DNA from: Limnochordia bacterium
GTDB lineage: Bacteria > Bacillota > Limnochordia > Darwinibacteriales > DTU012
Assembly: GCA_007116145.1 (NCBI GenBank)
Contig: SKJB01000030.1
Coordinates: 1-42,573 of the forward strand
Reading direction: 5' to 3'
Length of the DNA: 42,573 nt
In this document: piece after piece, positions 25,184 to 34,182 of the stretch
How positions within the stretch are numbered: the stretch's first letter is position 1
Layout of the letters: each line of letters opens with the position of its first letter
Notes under the pieces: generated by a model
What the model saw: only the letters and a program-made list of their open reading frames with translations
Databases searched by the model: none
Told to the model about the DNA's origin: nothing
Program-made: the position numbers and the translations under genes

Positions 25184-26809
25184 ATGGAATTTCAAGGCTG
25201 CTACTTGGAGTACGAGAACGAACTAGATCGTTTTTTGATTGTTAAGAAGTTAGGACAAGGAGGATTCGGGCGCGTATATCAAGGTTGGGATGAGAAATTG
25301 CAACGTGATGTATCCATTAAAATATTGCCTCGCACTAAAGAAGCTCTCAAAGAAGCGAAAATTCTAGCTCAACTTGATCATCCTAACATCGTTCCGATTT
25401 ATGATGTGTTAGAAGGAGAACAATTGAATTACTTAATTATGAAACATGTTACTGGAACAGCGATTTATCAGCATACTCTTGATCTACAGCAAATTCTCTC
25501 CGTGGGTATACAGGTGTGTGATGGACTCACAGCCGCTCATAAAATTGGGATCACGCATCAAGATATTAAACCTCCTAATTTACTGTGGGACCCCAAAGAG
25601 GGTCAATGTATGATAACCGACTTTGGTACAGCTGCAATAAAGGCAATTACTAACTATAAGGATATCGTTGGTACACCAAGATTTATGGCCCCTGAGCAAC
25701 ATAAAGGGCAAGAAGCTGATGCTAGGGCTGATATCTATAGTGTGGGAAAAGTAATTCTTGCATTAGTACAAACGAACAAGATTCCTGCAATTCCGGCAAA
25801 GTTGAGGCAAGTATTGCAAAAAGCGACACATAAACAGAAGAGTCTGCGATTTAGTGATGCCGAGCAATTGGCTCATGCACTAATGGATGTACAACAATCG
25901 CTTCCGACCTGGACTGTCATGGAGCAAGTTGTCCCTGAATTCGGTGATGGATGGAATTACTTACGGGAGGTATTACCGATGATCATATCACTACCAACAG
26001 GGTTGCTACGCGCGCTAGTTGCAAGTGCAGCGACGTGGATTATGATGCAATCGTCTCTATTGGGCCAAGAATTCTATCAAGCAGAGTTTCAACAAATCTA
26101 TGGACCCCTACTTGCTGGTGGAATTGCTATTTTGTCATTACCCTTAGCTTCCTTACTTGTTTTTCTACTGGCATTTCCACCGATCTTTGTGAATTGGGCA
26201 AGCATGGGTATACTATACGGAATCTTTCTACTTAGTTGCACACCACTGATCCTTTGCTATCCAGGCATATTTATCGCAATTGTGTTCTTTGTATTATGGG
26301 ACGTACCCTTACTACTCTTACTACTATCATTAATGGCTGGATATTACTATGGTATGAAAGGAGGGCTACTAGCTGGTATTTTATTGCCACTAATAAGTTT
26401 TACACTGAGTAAGATCCCTCTGACCGCTAGTTATCAAGAGGTTGTGAACACTCCGATCTACGTTGGTAGTAATTGGTTTATCCATGGAATGCAAGCAATC
26501 GTTTGGGATCACACGCTCGAATTACTGTTATTGCTTGTGAACTGGTTTCGTTCTGATTTGTTTCAAATCGCATTGGTGGCTATGAGCTTGGGATTCTGTG
26601 CGGGTTGGTTTGGGCAGCGCAAACGCATGGGAATGGTCTTACTAGTACTAACTTGTAGTGCTGTGACTGCCCTCCTTCATCCATTAATGCTACAACCACT
26701 AGTCTTTGCTTTCTTGATATTCTTTTCATGGATTTGGTTATGGTCAAGATTGCAGACAGGTGGATTAGAGACTGTAACGGATACGCATCTCATTCAAAAA
26801 AATTGTTGA
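25184..26809 (+). CDS. Membrane-anchored Ser/Thr protein kinase
   Basis: This 541-residue protein has a compact Hanks-type kinase domain (about 15-245): glycine loop GQGGFG (24-29), VSIK Lys46, catalytic loop HQDIKPPN (125-132), DFG (146-148), APE (169-171) and DIYSVG (193-198). HRD is HQD, so the RD-type arginine is missing and control by activation-loop phosphorylation may differ. Residues 265-520 form roughly eight membrane helices with no recognisable extracellular sensor such as PASTA repeats. It differs from PrkC, and no PrpC-type phosphatase gene is adjacent. The start is supported by the G-rich ribosome site GGGGGGG. It is divergent from the pseudouridine synthase gene. Confidence 0.88.
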   Translation: MEFQGCYLEYENELDRFLIVKKLGQGGFGRVYQGWDEKLQRDVSIKILPRTKEALKEAKILAQLDHPNIVPIYDVLEGEQLNYLIMKHVTGTAIYQHTLDLQQILSVGIQVCDGLTAAHKIGITHQDIKPPNLLWDPKEGQCMITDFGTAAIKAITNYKDIVGTPRFMAPEQHKGQEADARADIYSVGKVILALVQTNKIPAIPAKLRQVLQKATHKQKSLRFSDAEQLAHALMDVQQSLPTWTVMEQVVPEFGDGWNYLREVLPMIISLPTGLLRALVASAATWIMMQSSLLGQEFYQAEFQQIYGPLLAGGIAILSLPLASLLVFLLAFPPIFVNWASMGILYGIFLLSCTPLILCYPGIFIAIVFFVLWDVPLLLLLLSLMAGYYYGMKGGLLAGILLPLISFTLSKIPLTASYQEVVNTPIYVGSNWFIHGMQAIVWDHTLELLLLLVNWFRSDLFQIALVAMSLGFCAGWFGQRKRMGMVLLVLTCSAVTALLHPLMLQPLVFAFLIFFSWIWLWSRLQTGGLETVTDTHLIQKNC

Positions 26810-26820
26810 AAACCCCCATT

Positions 26821-26868
26821 GGGGCCTGAAATCACTAGGCTTATAGGCCTTTCCTTTTTGTTTTTTTC
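26821..26868 (+). terminator. Possible terminator after the kinase gene
   Basis: GGCCT (26823-26827) can pair with AGGCC (26845-26849), or AGGC with GCCT in a smaller stem, followed by TTCC and a long T-rich run. The stem is weak, so this is tentative. Confidence 0.4.
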
Positions 26869-26979
26869 TATAGCGAACATTTTCTGATTCTTAGCAGGGA
26901 ATACACGGATTTAGTCGAATATTACCAATGAAATATATCTGGTCAGGATTTATTTTCAAAAAAAAAGGAGGAAATAACT

Positions 26980-28314
26980 ATGAGTAAGGCTGTACAAGGC
27001 CAAACTGGTGGTCTTCTGGAACAGTTTTTCAAGTTGCAGGAGAACAAAACTACAGTTAGAACAGAGATTGTTGCTGGTATTACTACGTTTATGACCATGG
27101 TTTACATTATCTTTGTTAATCCCAGTACGTTAGCAGCTGCTGGAATGAATTGGAATGGAGTATTTATTGCAACTGTTTTGGCAAGTGTCGTAGGTACATT
27201 ATTAATGGCGTTTCTCGCTAATTATCCTTTTGCATTAGCTCCAGGTATGGGGTTAAATGCCTTTTTCGCCTATGTAATCGCATCACAAGTGGGATGGCAA
27301 ATCGCTTTGGGTTTGGTTTTCTTGGAAGGTATATTATTTATTGTTTTAAGCGCAACGTCATTTCGGGCAGCTCTTGTAAATAGTATTCCCTTATCACTTA
27401 AAGCTGCTATTAGTGCAGGAATTGGTTTATTTATTGCTTTGATTGGTTTTAAAAACGCTGGGATTATTGTTCCTTACGAAGTTACATTAGTATCTCTTGG
27501 TGATCTTACAGCCCCTGGACCATTAACAGCTATTTTTGGTCTCTTTGTTGCTGGTATTTTGTATGCTCTTAAAGTAAAAGGCGCGTTGTTATGGAGTATT
27601 TTAGGTGCAACCTTATTTGGTATGCTTCCTGGAATTGGGGTAACGGGAGCCTTTGAGGGCTTCGTCGCGTGGCCGGCTTTAGGTGATTTCGCTGAGGTTG
27701 CTTTCCAATTGGATATTGCTGGTGCCTTGAGTTTTAGTTTAATCGGGATTGTGTTATCCCTCTTAATTGTCGATCTGTTTGATACTGCTGGGACTTTAGT
27801 CGGTGTGGCTACACGGGCAGGTTACTTAGATAAGAACGGAAACTTACCCAGAGCAAACCAGGCATTGATGGCAGACTCCATTGCCACAACAACTGGTGCT
27901 TTATTTGGGACAAGTACGACTACCACATATATTGAAAGTGCAGCAGGGGTTTCCGCTGGTGGTCGCACAGGGTTAACTGGGGTGGTTGTCGCAGCTCTAT
28001 TTTTCCTTTCGCTGTTCTTTATGCCGTTAGTTGGCATGGTGCCAGCAGCGGCTACTGCTCCTGCTCTAATCGTTGTCGGTATTCTTATGATGGGTAGTGT
28101 TGCAAAAATTGACTGGGAAGATATCACACAATCGTTTCCTGCTTTCCTTTGTATTGTAGGGATGCCATTTACATTCAGTATTGCTGACGGCATTGCTTTT
28201 GGCTTTATCTCTTACGCAATTCTCAATAACATTGTATCTAAAGATGGAAAGCGACCAAGCTGGATTGTAAATATTGTTGCCCTCGTATTTGTACTATTCT
28301 TTGTCTTTTTATAG
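26980..28314 (+). CDS. NCS2-family purine permease (AzgA/PbuG type)
   Basis: This 444-residue membrane protein belongs to the AzgA/PbuG branch that imports adenine, guanine or hypoxanthine with protons. It shows VAGITTFMTMVYIIFVNP near the N-terminus, the conserved ALAPGMGLNAFFAY (83-96), DLFDTAGTLVGVA and GTSTTTTYIESAAGV with TM10 binding residues. About 13-14 helices are present. AAAGGAGG precedes the start. The purB-purH genes are close by, in keeping with purine salvage and synthesis. No purine riboswitch is visible in the 170-base leader. Confidence 0.92.
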   Translation: MSKAVQGQTGGLLEQFFKLQENKTTVRTEIVAGITTFMTMVYIIFVNPSTLAAAGMNWNGVFIATVLASVVGTLLMAFLANYPFALAPGMGLNAFFAYVIASQVGWQIALGLVFLEGILFIVLSATSFRAALVNSIPLSLKAAISAGIGLFIALIGFKNAGIIVPYEVTLVSLGDLTAPGPLTAIFGLFVAGILYALKVKGALLWSILGATLFGMLPGIGVTGAFEGFVAWPALGDFAEVAFQLDIAGALSFSLIGIVLSLLIVDLFDTAGTLVGVATRAGYLDKNGNLPRANQALMADSIATTTGALFGTSTTTTYIESAAGVSAGGRTGLTGVVVAALFFLSLFFMPLVGMVPAAATAPALIVVGILMMGSVAKIDWEDITQSFPAFLCIVGMPFTFSIADGIAFGFISYAILNNIVSKDGKRPSWIVNIVALVFVLFFVFL

Positions 28315-28342
28315 AGAATAGGAGTTTGAATTACGCACAGAT

Positions 28343-28377
28343 GGGATCGACTGTATTTAAAGTCGGTCTCTTTTTAA
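28343..28377 (+). terminator. Intrinsic terminator after the purine permease
   Basis: A 10-bp stem with two G-T pairs, GGGATCGACT (28343-28352) and AGTCGGTCTC (28361-28370), is followed by TTTTTAAT. Confidence 0.75.
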
Positions 28378-28432
28378 TCGTAGTTGATGAGGTGGAAGAA
28401 CCATCTCATCAACCTGACTATACGGTGTGCTA

Positions 28433-29137
28433 TTAGTCTGTACGTTCAAATGATAGTTCTAAAACATTGCCCCATTTGTCTAGGGTTGTTTTCATTTGTT
28501 GCTTAAAATCACCCAAACTCATAATTTGGGATATACTAGCCATATTGGTAAACATGTCGTAGATTCCTAGTGCATCATCATAGGACTGTTGGACTTGTTC
28601 AAGTTTGGACTGTAGCTCTTTATTTTGTTGCTCTAACTCCTTGATTTTTGCGGTCAAGTTCGCTAAATTTTGTTTCGTTCCATCGTTTTGTTGGTAACCA
28701 TTGACCAACTCTATTAGCGATTGAATTACGCATTCGCTGCTTGGATTCGTTATCTGCGTTTCTAATCCGTCTATCCGTTTATGCAGTTGGGTGATATACT
28801 CTGGTAGACCTTGAAATGCTTCAATTAAGTCTGTGTCAAGTCTAAAGTCTCTCTTCAGTTTCATTGATGCTCTTGACTCTAATCGCTTCTTAGTTTCACT
28901 GGCTGATTGCTCTTCTGTATTGCGCTCATGACGCAAAACATTGTAGTACAGCATTCCAATAGCTGCTTCGCTGCGATGAGGCAATAATTTTGTTATTTGA
29001 CGAAAGCACTCTGTTAGGGGTATGCTATTTACTTTGGCTTGACATACTTGCTCCCAAACGAGGTCTCGTTCTTGTTCTGTCCAATTACGCCCTGAGCTTT
29101 TTTCTGGCTTATCAATTATTTGGGTGTTCTCTGACAT
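28433..29137 (-). CDS. RsfA-like Myb-type DNA-binding protein
   Basis: This 234-residue protein has an N-terminal Myb/SANT-like domain (about 15-70; RNWTEQERDLVWEQV and AAIGMLYYNVLRHE), a linker, and a long coiled coil (about 150-195; AKIKELEQQNKELQSKLEQ). The layout matches the RsfA/YlbO family of prespore-specific regulators in Bacillus, which act under sigma F and adjust sigma-F-dependent genes. The second half differs from RsfA, so orthology is not certain. The ATG is preceded by GGAGGAGGG. It is monocistronic and divergent from purB. If the assignment holds, the host makes endospores. Confidence 0.75.
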   Translation of the reverse strand: MSENTQIIDKPEKSSGRNWTEQERDLVWEQVCQAKVNSIPLTECFRQITKLLPHRSEAAIGMLYYNVLRHERNTEEQSASETKKRLESRASMKLKRDFRLDTDLIEAFQGLPEYITQLHKRIDGLETQITNPSSECVIQSLIELVNGYQQNDGTKQNLANLTAKIKELEQQNKELQSKLEQVQQSYDDALGIYDMFTNMASISQIMSLGDFKQQMKTTLDKWGNVLELSFERTD

Positions 29138-29238
29138 GATTTGTCCCTCCTCCGACCAGATATATAAAGTAGTATAACCTGGTTATTCTGGATTATTCTC
29201 CCACACGGAAATTACATCAATTGAAAGGAAGTGCATCA

Positions 29239-30630
29239 ATGGGTATATTTAATAATATTAGTCCACTAGATCATCGATATCGGGTATCAGAGCCGAATCT
29301 GTGGGATGAACTAGCGAACATTCTTTCTGAAGAAGGGTACCTACGCTATCAGTTACAGGTAGAAGCAGCGTTAGTTCAAGCTTTTGCCAACCGCGGGATG
29401 TGTAGCCAAGCAGTAGCTCAAGAGGTTGCACAAGCCTGCGAAAGTATCACCTGCAGTGAGGTGCAAGTTGAGGAGGAGATAACGAAGCATAATATTCGCG
29501 CGTTAGTTAACTGTATTCGCGAGCGCGTTAGCGATGAAGCAAAGCCTTTTGTCCATCTTACAGCTACGAGTGTAGATATTCTCGATACGGGTCGAGCATT
29601 ACAAATTCGTGATGTGACAGAAAGGATAGTATTACCAAAGTTAAGGAATTTAATGCGTGTATGGATTAGGATTACACGAGCTGAAGCTCACACTCCGCAA
29701 ATCGGACGTACTCACGGACAACACGGCGTCCCCATTACCTTTGGCTTCGCACTTAGTGAATATGTTAGCCGTTTAGGGTCACGATTAGTCCAAATTGAGG
29801 CAGCAGTGGGCAATCTTCGCGGTAAAATGGCAGGCGCTGTTGGAGCGTATAATGCTAGTTCACTGTTTTTTGGCGATCCGATGTCGTTTGAAGAAGAGGT
29901 ACTTAGCCTACTACAATTGAAACCAGCACAGCATTCGACCCAAATAGTGGAACCAGAATATGTGACAGACCTAATTCATAGTGTAGTCACTGCCTTTGGT
30001 GTGTTGGCTAATTTTGCTGACGACATTCGTCATCTGCAACGGACAGAAATTAGCGAGGTGGGAGAAGAATTTACCAGTGGGCAAGTGGGTTCTTCGACCA
30101 TGCCACACAAACGAAACCCATGGAACTACGAGAATGTTAAGAGTATGTGGAAGGAATTTATGCCGCGTATGGTTACGGTTTATCTCGACCAAGTCTCTGA
30201 ACATCAGAGGGATTTAACAAATTCTGCATCTGCTCGTTTTATAACGGAAATATTTGCAGCAATTGCCCTAACAACACAGCGTTTGATTCGTGTAACGAGT
30301 AAGCTTGCAGTCCACGAGCAAAAGATGCTGGAAAATCTAAATATGCATGGACAATTAATTGCCGCTGAACCAATGTATATTATCCTGGCATCGCTGGGGC
30401 ACCCTGATGCCCATGAGTATGTTCGACAGTTAACGCTAGAATTTGAGCGCACTGGAAAATCCCTAGGCGAATTAGCACAACTCGATGAAGCGATACAGCC
30501 CTATCTGGAGCGAATGAATGAGAAGCAACGTGAGATTATCCTCAATCCAGCTAGTTATCAGGGAGTAGCAGCGCAAAAGGCCCTATCTATCTGCGATTAT
30601 TGGGAACCGCGCATTCAAGGAGGAGAGTAA
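29239..30630 (+). CDS. purB: Adenylosuccinate lyase
   Basis: This 463-residue enzyme of the fumarase/aspartase superfamily splits SAICAR to AICAR plus fumarate and adenylosuccinate to AMP plus fumarate. Family motifs are HLTATSVDILDTGRA, RTHGQHGVPITFG (catalytic His) and the superfamily signature SSTMPHKRNPWNYE. The start ATG 29239 follows AAAGGAAG; an in-frame TTG at 29221 precedes that site and is rejected. It is followed after 2 bases by purH, which uses its AICAR product, so the pair covers the last three reactions to IMP. Length is at the upper end for the family. Confidence 0.93.
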   Translation: MGIFNNISPLDHRYRVSEPNLWDELANILSEEGYLRYQLQVEAALVQAFANRGMCSQAVAQEVAQACESITCSEVQVEEEITKHNIRALVNCIRERVSDEAKPFVHLTATSVDILDTGRALQIRDVTERIVLPKLRNLMRVWIRITRAEAHTPQIGRTHGQHGVPITFGFALSEYVSRLGSRLVQIEAAVGNLRGKMAGAVGAYNASSLFFGDPMSFEEEVLSLLQLKPAQHSTQIVEPEYVTDLIHSVVTAFGVLANFADDIRHLQRTEISEVGEEFTSGQVGSSTMPHKRNPWNYENVKSMWKEFMPRMVTVYLDQVSEHQRDLTNSASARFITEIFAAIALTTQRLIRVTSKLAVHEQKMLENLNMHGQLIAAEPMYIILASLGHPDAHEYVRQLTLEFERTGKSLGELAQLDEAIQPYLERMNEKQREIILNPASYQGVAAQKALSICDYWEPRIQGGE

Positions 30631-30632
30631 CT

Positions 30633-32141
30633 ATGAAACGAGCTTTATTAAGTGTGTATGACAAAGTTGGGATCGTAGAATTTGCAGATGAATTGGTAAA
30701 GCGAAAGTATGAGATAGTCTCCACAGGTGGGACATACCGTACTCTTAAGGACAAGGGAATACCTGTCACATATATTTCTGAGGTCACTGATTTTCCAGAA
30801 ATTCTCGACGGGCGCGTAAAGACACTACACCCGAAGATTCACGGCGGGATCCTCGCTAAAGATACCTCTGCCCATGTTGATCAACTAACGGAGATAGGAG
30901 GTCGCTTGATTGATATAGTTGCTGTTAATCTTTACCCATTTGAAGCGGTTTCGCAAAATCCTGACTCTACGTTTGATGAGGTCTTAGAGAATATTGATAT
31001 CGGTGGACCTTGTATGTTGCGAGCAGCCGCCAAGAATCATCCTCGTGTGGTTGTGGCTTGTGATCCGCGTGATTATTCGGCGATAATTGATCAATTACAG
31101 TCAGGAGAGGTTGCGCAGGCCTTTAGACGCACATTAGCAGCGAAAGCGTTTGCACATACAGCCTACTATGATACTTTGATTACACAGTATTTGGATCAAC
31201 CCAAATTTCCTCACCGAATGACGATTGCATTACAAAAATCAGGTGAATTGCGCTATGGTGAAAACCCTCATCAGTCTGGTGCGTTTTATCAGCAAGTTCC
31301 AGTTTCTGGTGGAGTAGCTGTGGCGAAACAATTGCAAGGGAAAGCGCTCTCTTTTAACAACATTATGGATGCAGACGCGGCGTGGCAAATGGTTTCCAAT
31401 TTTGAGGAGCCCTGTGCTGTAGCTGTAAAGCATAATAACCCCTGTGGGCTTGGTGTGGCAGAGAATCTGCTTCATGCTTACCAAAAAGCATATGAAGGTG
31501 ATACGGTTTCGATTTTTGGTGGAATTGTCGCTTGTAACCAGACAATGGATAAACAAACAGCACTGGCGATGAAAAACGTATTTTTGGAGGTGGTCATTGC
31601 ACCTGATTTTACGGAGGATGCATTGGCAATCCTTAAAAAGAAACCAAATTTAAGAGTATTAAAGCTAGCCCCAATGGTTAATCAAGGAGACGAATGGAAG
31701 AAGGTAACTGGAGGCGTATTGATTCAAGAAGGTAACACTCTGGACGTAATGGAGGATCAACTGCAAGTAGTTACGAAACGACAACCTACGGATACAGAGT
31801 GGGAGGATCTCCGCTTTGCTTGGAAAACTGTAAAGTTTGTTAAATCTAACGGAATTGTGTTGTGTAAAGATAATCAGTTAATTGGGGTGGGTACAGGACA
31901 ACTCAATCGATTGCAGTCTGTTAAACTTAGTCTAGAGCAAGCAGGCCAAAGGGCTGAGGGTGCAGCCCTAGCTTCAGATGCATTCTTTCCGTTTGCTGAC
32001 AATATCGAAGCTGCAGCGAGTTCAGGCGTAACAGCGATTATCCAACCAGGTGGTTCGATTCGCGATTCTGAGGTTATCGAACTCTGTGATCAGTTCAATA
32101 TGACTATGATTTTCACCGGAATTCGACATTTTCGTCACTAA
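30633..32141 (+). CDS. purH: Bifunctional AICAR transformylase / IMP cyclohydrolase
   Basis: This 502-residue protein carries out the two last steps of IMP synthesis. The N-terminal MGS-like cyclohydrolase domain (about 1-195) has LLSVYDKVGIVEFA, STGGT and VKTLHPKIHGGIL. The C-terminal transformylase domain has LRYGENPHQ, KHNNPCGLGVA (catalytic Lys-His) and AGQRAEGAALASDAFFPF. ATG 30633 follows AAGGAGGAG. It forms a two-gene unit with purB; other pur genes (purE to purD) are not in the window, unlike the long operon of Bacillus. Confidence 0.97.
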   Translation: MKRALLSVYDKVGIVEFADELVKRKYEIVSTGGTYRTLKDKGIPVTYISEVTDFPEILDGRVKTLHPKIHGGILAKDTSAHVDQLTEIGGRLIDIVAVNLYPFEAVSQNPDSTFDEVLENIDIGGPCMLRAAAKNHPRVVVACDPRDYSAIIDQLQSGEVAQAFRRTLAAKAFAHTAYYDTLITQYLDQPKFPHRMTIALQKSGELRYGENPHQSGAFYQQVPVSGGVAVAKQLQGKALSFNNIMDADAAWQMVSNFEEPCAVAVKHNNPCGLGVAENLLHAYQKAYEGDTVSIFGGIVACNQTMDKQTALAMKNVFLEVVIAPDFTEDALAILKKKPNLRVLKLAPMVNQGDEWKKVTGGVLIQEGNTLDVMEDQLQVVTKRQPTDTEWEDLRFAWKTVKFVKSNGIVLCKDNQLIGVGTGQLNRLQSVKLSLEQAGQRAEGAALASDAFFPFADNIEAAASSGVTAIIQPGGSIRDSEVIELCDQFNMTMIFTGIRHFRH

Positions 32142-32216
32142 ACGTAAAAATAGTAAGGAATAAAAGAGGAATTTTACTTTGTACACAGAATAAACATAAC
32201 TAATTACCCAAAAAGT

Positions 32217-32244
32217 TTCTGCTAGAACTGTTATTCTAGCAGAA
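32217..32244 (-). terminator. 11-bp hairpin between purH and rqcH
   Basis: TTCTGCTAGAA (32217-32227) pairs perfectly with TTCTAGCAGAA (32234-32244) around a 6-base loop. On the minus strand it is followed by ACTTTTT, so it probably ends the leftward rqcH transcript. On the plus strand there is no T run. Confidence 0.6.
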
Positions 32245-32256
32245 CTACACATTTAA

Positions 32257-32309
32257 GACAGGGGGCAGGTGCAGACGGCCCGGGAAGGTGAACTCGCTTG
32301 CTTCCTGTC
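32257..32309. other. GC-rich structured block of unknown role
   Basis: In an otherwise AT-rich gap, this block is unusually GC-rich. GACAGG (32257-32262) can pair with CCTGTC (32304-32309), enclosing GGGC (32263-32266) with GCCC (32278-32281) and an alternative GGAAG/CTTCC pairing. No reading frame with a ribosome site runs through it. It could be the body of a small RNA ending at the terminator at 32321, or part of the purH 3' end. I recognise no known riboswitch or RNA family. Confidence 0.35.
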
Positions 32310-32320
32310 AGCAAACATCG

Positions 32321-32343
32321 AAGGCCACTATGGCCTTTTTTTC
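32321..32343 (+). terminator. Intrinsic terminator for the rightward transcript
   Basis: AAGGCCA (32321-32327), loop CTA and TGGCCTT (32331-32337) are followed by a run of T. It overlaps the end of rqcH by a few codons and ends transcription from the purB-purH side or from the GC-rich block. Confidence 0.8.
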
Positions 32344-34073
32344 TTGGGTAACGTAGTATCATCAGTAGGATTAACGAGGATTGTAGAAAAACTCTCATAA
32401 ATGACAAAGCCAGGTTTCGATCCGTTGGGTTTACGAACGTGCCTACGTTCGGTATAGTCCACAAACACCTTAGGAGAGGTACGAGCCTTAGAGTAATACG
32501 CAGCTAAGGTTGCTGCTTCTTCAAGAGTTTTTGAAGGTACTGCCCCATCAAAACGAATAATTACATGACTGCCAGGTATCTTTTGCGAATGCAACCACGT
32601 ATCACTAGGTTTTGCAACTTTAAAGGTGAGCTCATCATTTTGGCGATTATTACGTCCTACATACATAGGTATTCCGTCGGCGGAGAGGTATTCATCATAC
32701 CCTTTATTTTTTATAGTCTTGGATTTTTTCGATGGTTTTCCTCTTTGCTTCACATAATCTAAGCGGATTAATTCATCACGGATCTCATCGATTGTTTCTA
32801 AGGAATCGGCTAATTCTATATGAACTAATACTTCCGCAATATAGTTTCGCTCGCTGATTGTTTTTTGTAACTGTTCTTGGACAAATTTTTTGCTATTTCT
32901 TGCTTTAATATACTTTTTGTAGTAACGTTGCGCATTCTCGCTAGGCGAAAAAGCAAGATCGAGAGGAATGGTAATTACTGGTTGGCTTTCTTCGTAGTAA
33001 TCAACTACCTCTAGCTGTTTGTCACCCTTTTTGATCTGATAGATATTGCTAGTTACAAGTTCGCCTAGTTTTTGCCACTGCTTCGCATTCTCTGCTGCTT
33101 CTAAGGTGGCTAATAGGACCTCTTCTTTGCGCAATAACCGTGCAAGCAGAGTTTTAAGACCTTTTTGTAACTCATTGGCCTTTTGCTGCACCCGTTCATT
33201 TTTAATGCGCGAAGAATAGAAGTCGTTAAGCAAAGAATCGAAATCAGCATATGATTTTTGCTGGGGGTGATTGGTTAGAGTGTAGGCATAGAATTCGAGC
33301 TTTCCATTCTCCCGTTCAACAATGACTGGAGTTTGGGACATCGTCAAGAATTCCTCGAACGATTCCCATAAGGTTTGCCAGTCTTTAGGAGTAGCATCTT
33401 GCTTCGCTTTGAGTCCATCAAGTGCTGCCCGGCGGACAACTTCTCTTGCTGTTTCTGGCCCTAATCCTTGATACAATTGCTGTAAACCCTTAGATAGAGT
33501 AACATTGGCTGGTAACAACCGAATATCTGTAATAAACTGTTCGTTAGTGACCGTTAAAGGGTTCGTTTTACCCTGGTTAGGGGGGTAGGTAAACACCTCT
33601 CCCGGCATTACGATGCGCACAGAACTTTGTTCTGCTGAAACACGATGAATTCCATCGAGAATTGTATTGTCTTGATTAACAAGTATCAAATTACTGTGGC
33701 GGCCCATCAATTCAAAGATGAGGGTTTTCTCAGTCAGACCCATCCGTTCATCATATGTTTCAAAGCGAATAAGCATTAATCGCTCTAGTTCGTGTTGCCG
33801 CACCCCTAAGAGGCGGCTTGGTTCTAAGTGTTTGCGTAATAACATACAAAAAGCGGGTGGGTTTAGTGGGTTTTTCCAATCCTCCGTCGTTGTATGAATC
33901 CGAGGTTGTGTAGGATGGGCTGAAATCAGCAATTTTGTGGATTCACCTGGTAAACGTAGATGAAGCACAACACTGTGTTTATCTGCTTGATAAATTTTCA
34001 TTACCCGTGCATTCTGTAGTCTAGTCGCTAGTTCTTTAGCAATAACTGATACTGCTATTCCATCAAATGCCAT
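32328..34073 (-). CDS. rqcH: Ribosome quality control protein RqcH (NFACT family)
   Basis: This 581-residue protein belongs to the Rqc2/NEMF family, which binds stalled 50S subunits and recruits tRNA-Ala to add poly-alanine tails as a degradation tag. Order of parts: NFACT-N (about 1-180), helix-hairpin-helix region, a coiled-coil middle (about 275-440) and NFACT-R (about 455-560) with YVGRNNRQNDELTFKVA and DTWLHSQKIPGSHVII. Older annotations call it fibronectin-binding protein A. The DR pair that contacts tRNA in B. subtilis (D97/R98) appears here as E97/R98. AAAGGAG precedes the ATG. The neighbourhood matches the yloA-yloB region of Bacillus, although here it is divergent from the Ca-ATPase gene. 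Confidence 0.94.
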   Translation of the reverse strand: MAFDGIAVSVIAKELATRLQNARVMKIYQADKHSVVLHLRLPGESTKLLISAHPTQPRIHTTTEDWKNPLNPPAFCMLLRKHLEPSRLLGVRQHELERLMLIRFETYDERMGLTEKTLIFELMGRHSNLILVNQDNTILDGIHRVSAEQSSVRIVMPGEVFTYPPNQGKTNPLTVTNEQFITDIRLLPANVTLSKGLQQLYQGLGPETAREVVRRAALDGLKAKQDATPKDWQTLWESFEEFLTMSQTPVIVERENGKLEFYAYTLTNHPQQKSYADFDSLLNDFYSSRIKNERVQQKANELQKGLKTLLARLLRKEEVLLATLEAAENAKQWQKLGELVTSNIYQIKKGDKQLEVVDYYEESQPVITIPLDLAFSPSENAQRYYKKYIKARNSKKFVQEQLQKTISERNYIAEVLVHIELADSLETIDEIRDELIRLDYVKQRGKPSKKSKTIKNKGYDEYLSADGIPMYVGRNNRQNDELTFKVAKPSDTWLHSQKIPGSHVIIRFDGAVPSKTLEEAATLAAYYSKARTSPKVFVDYTERRHVRKPNGSKPGFVIYESFSTILVNPTDDTTLPKKKRP

Positions 34074-34094
34074 TAGTATCTCTCCTTTAGATCT

Positions 34095-34123
34095 AGTATA
34101 TCAGACTAAAAAAGAAGGGACAA
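34095..34123 (-). promoter_or_regulatory. rqcH promoter
   Basis: On the minus strand TTGTCC (34123-34118) and TATACT (34100-34095) are 17 bases apart, about 20 bases before the rqcH start. The -10 matches at five of six positions. Confidence 0.65.
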
Positions 34124-34182
34124 GGATAGGTAATGTCTAATATAAATATCATGCAATCAATAATAGGAGTTGTGGATAAATT

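Noticed and set aside
26810-26979. Purine riboswitch expected before an NCS2 purine permease.
   Set aside because: The conserved core of the purine aptamer is absent from the leader; only a weak terminator-like stem is seen.
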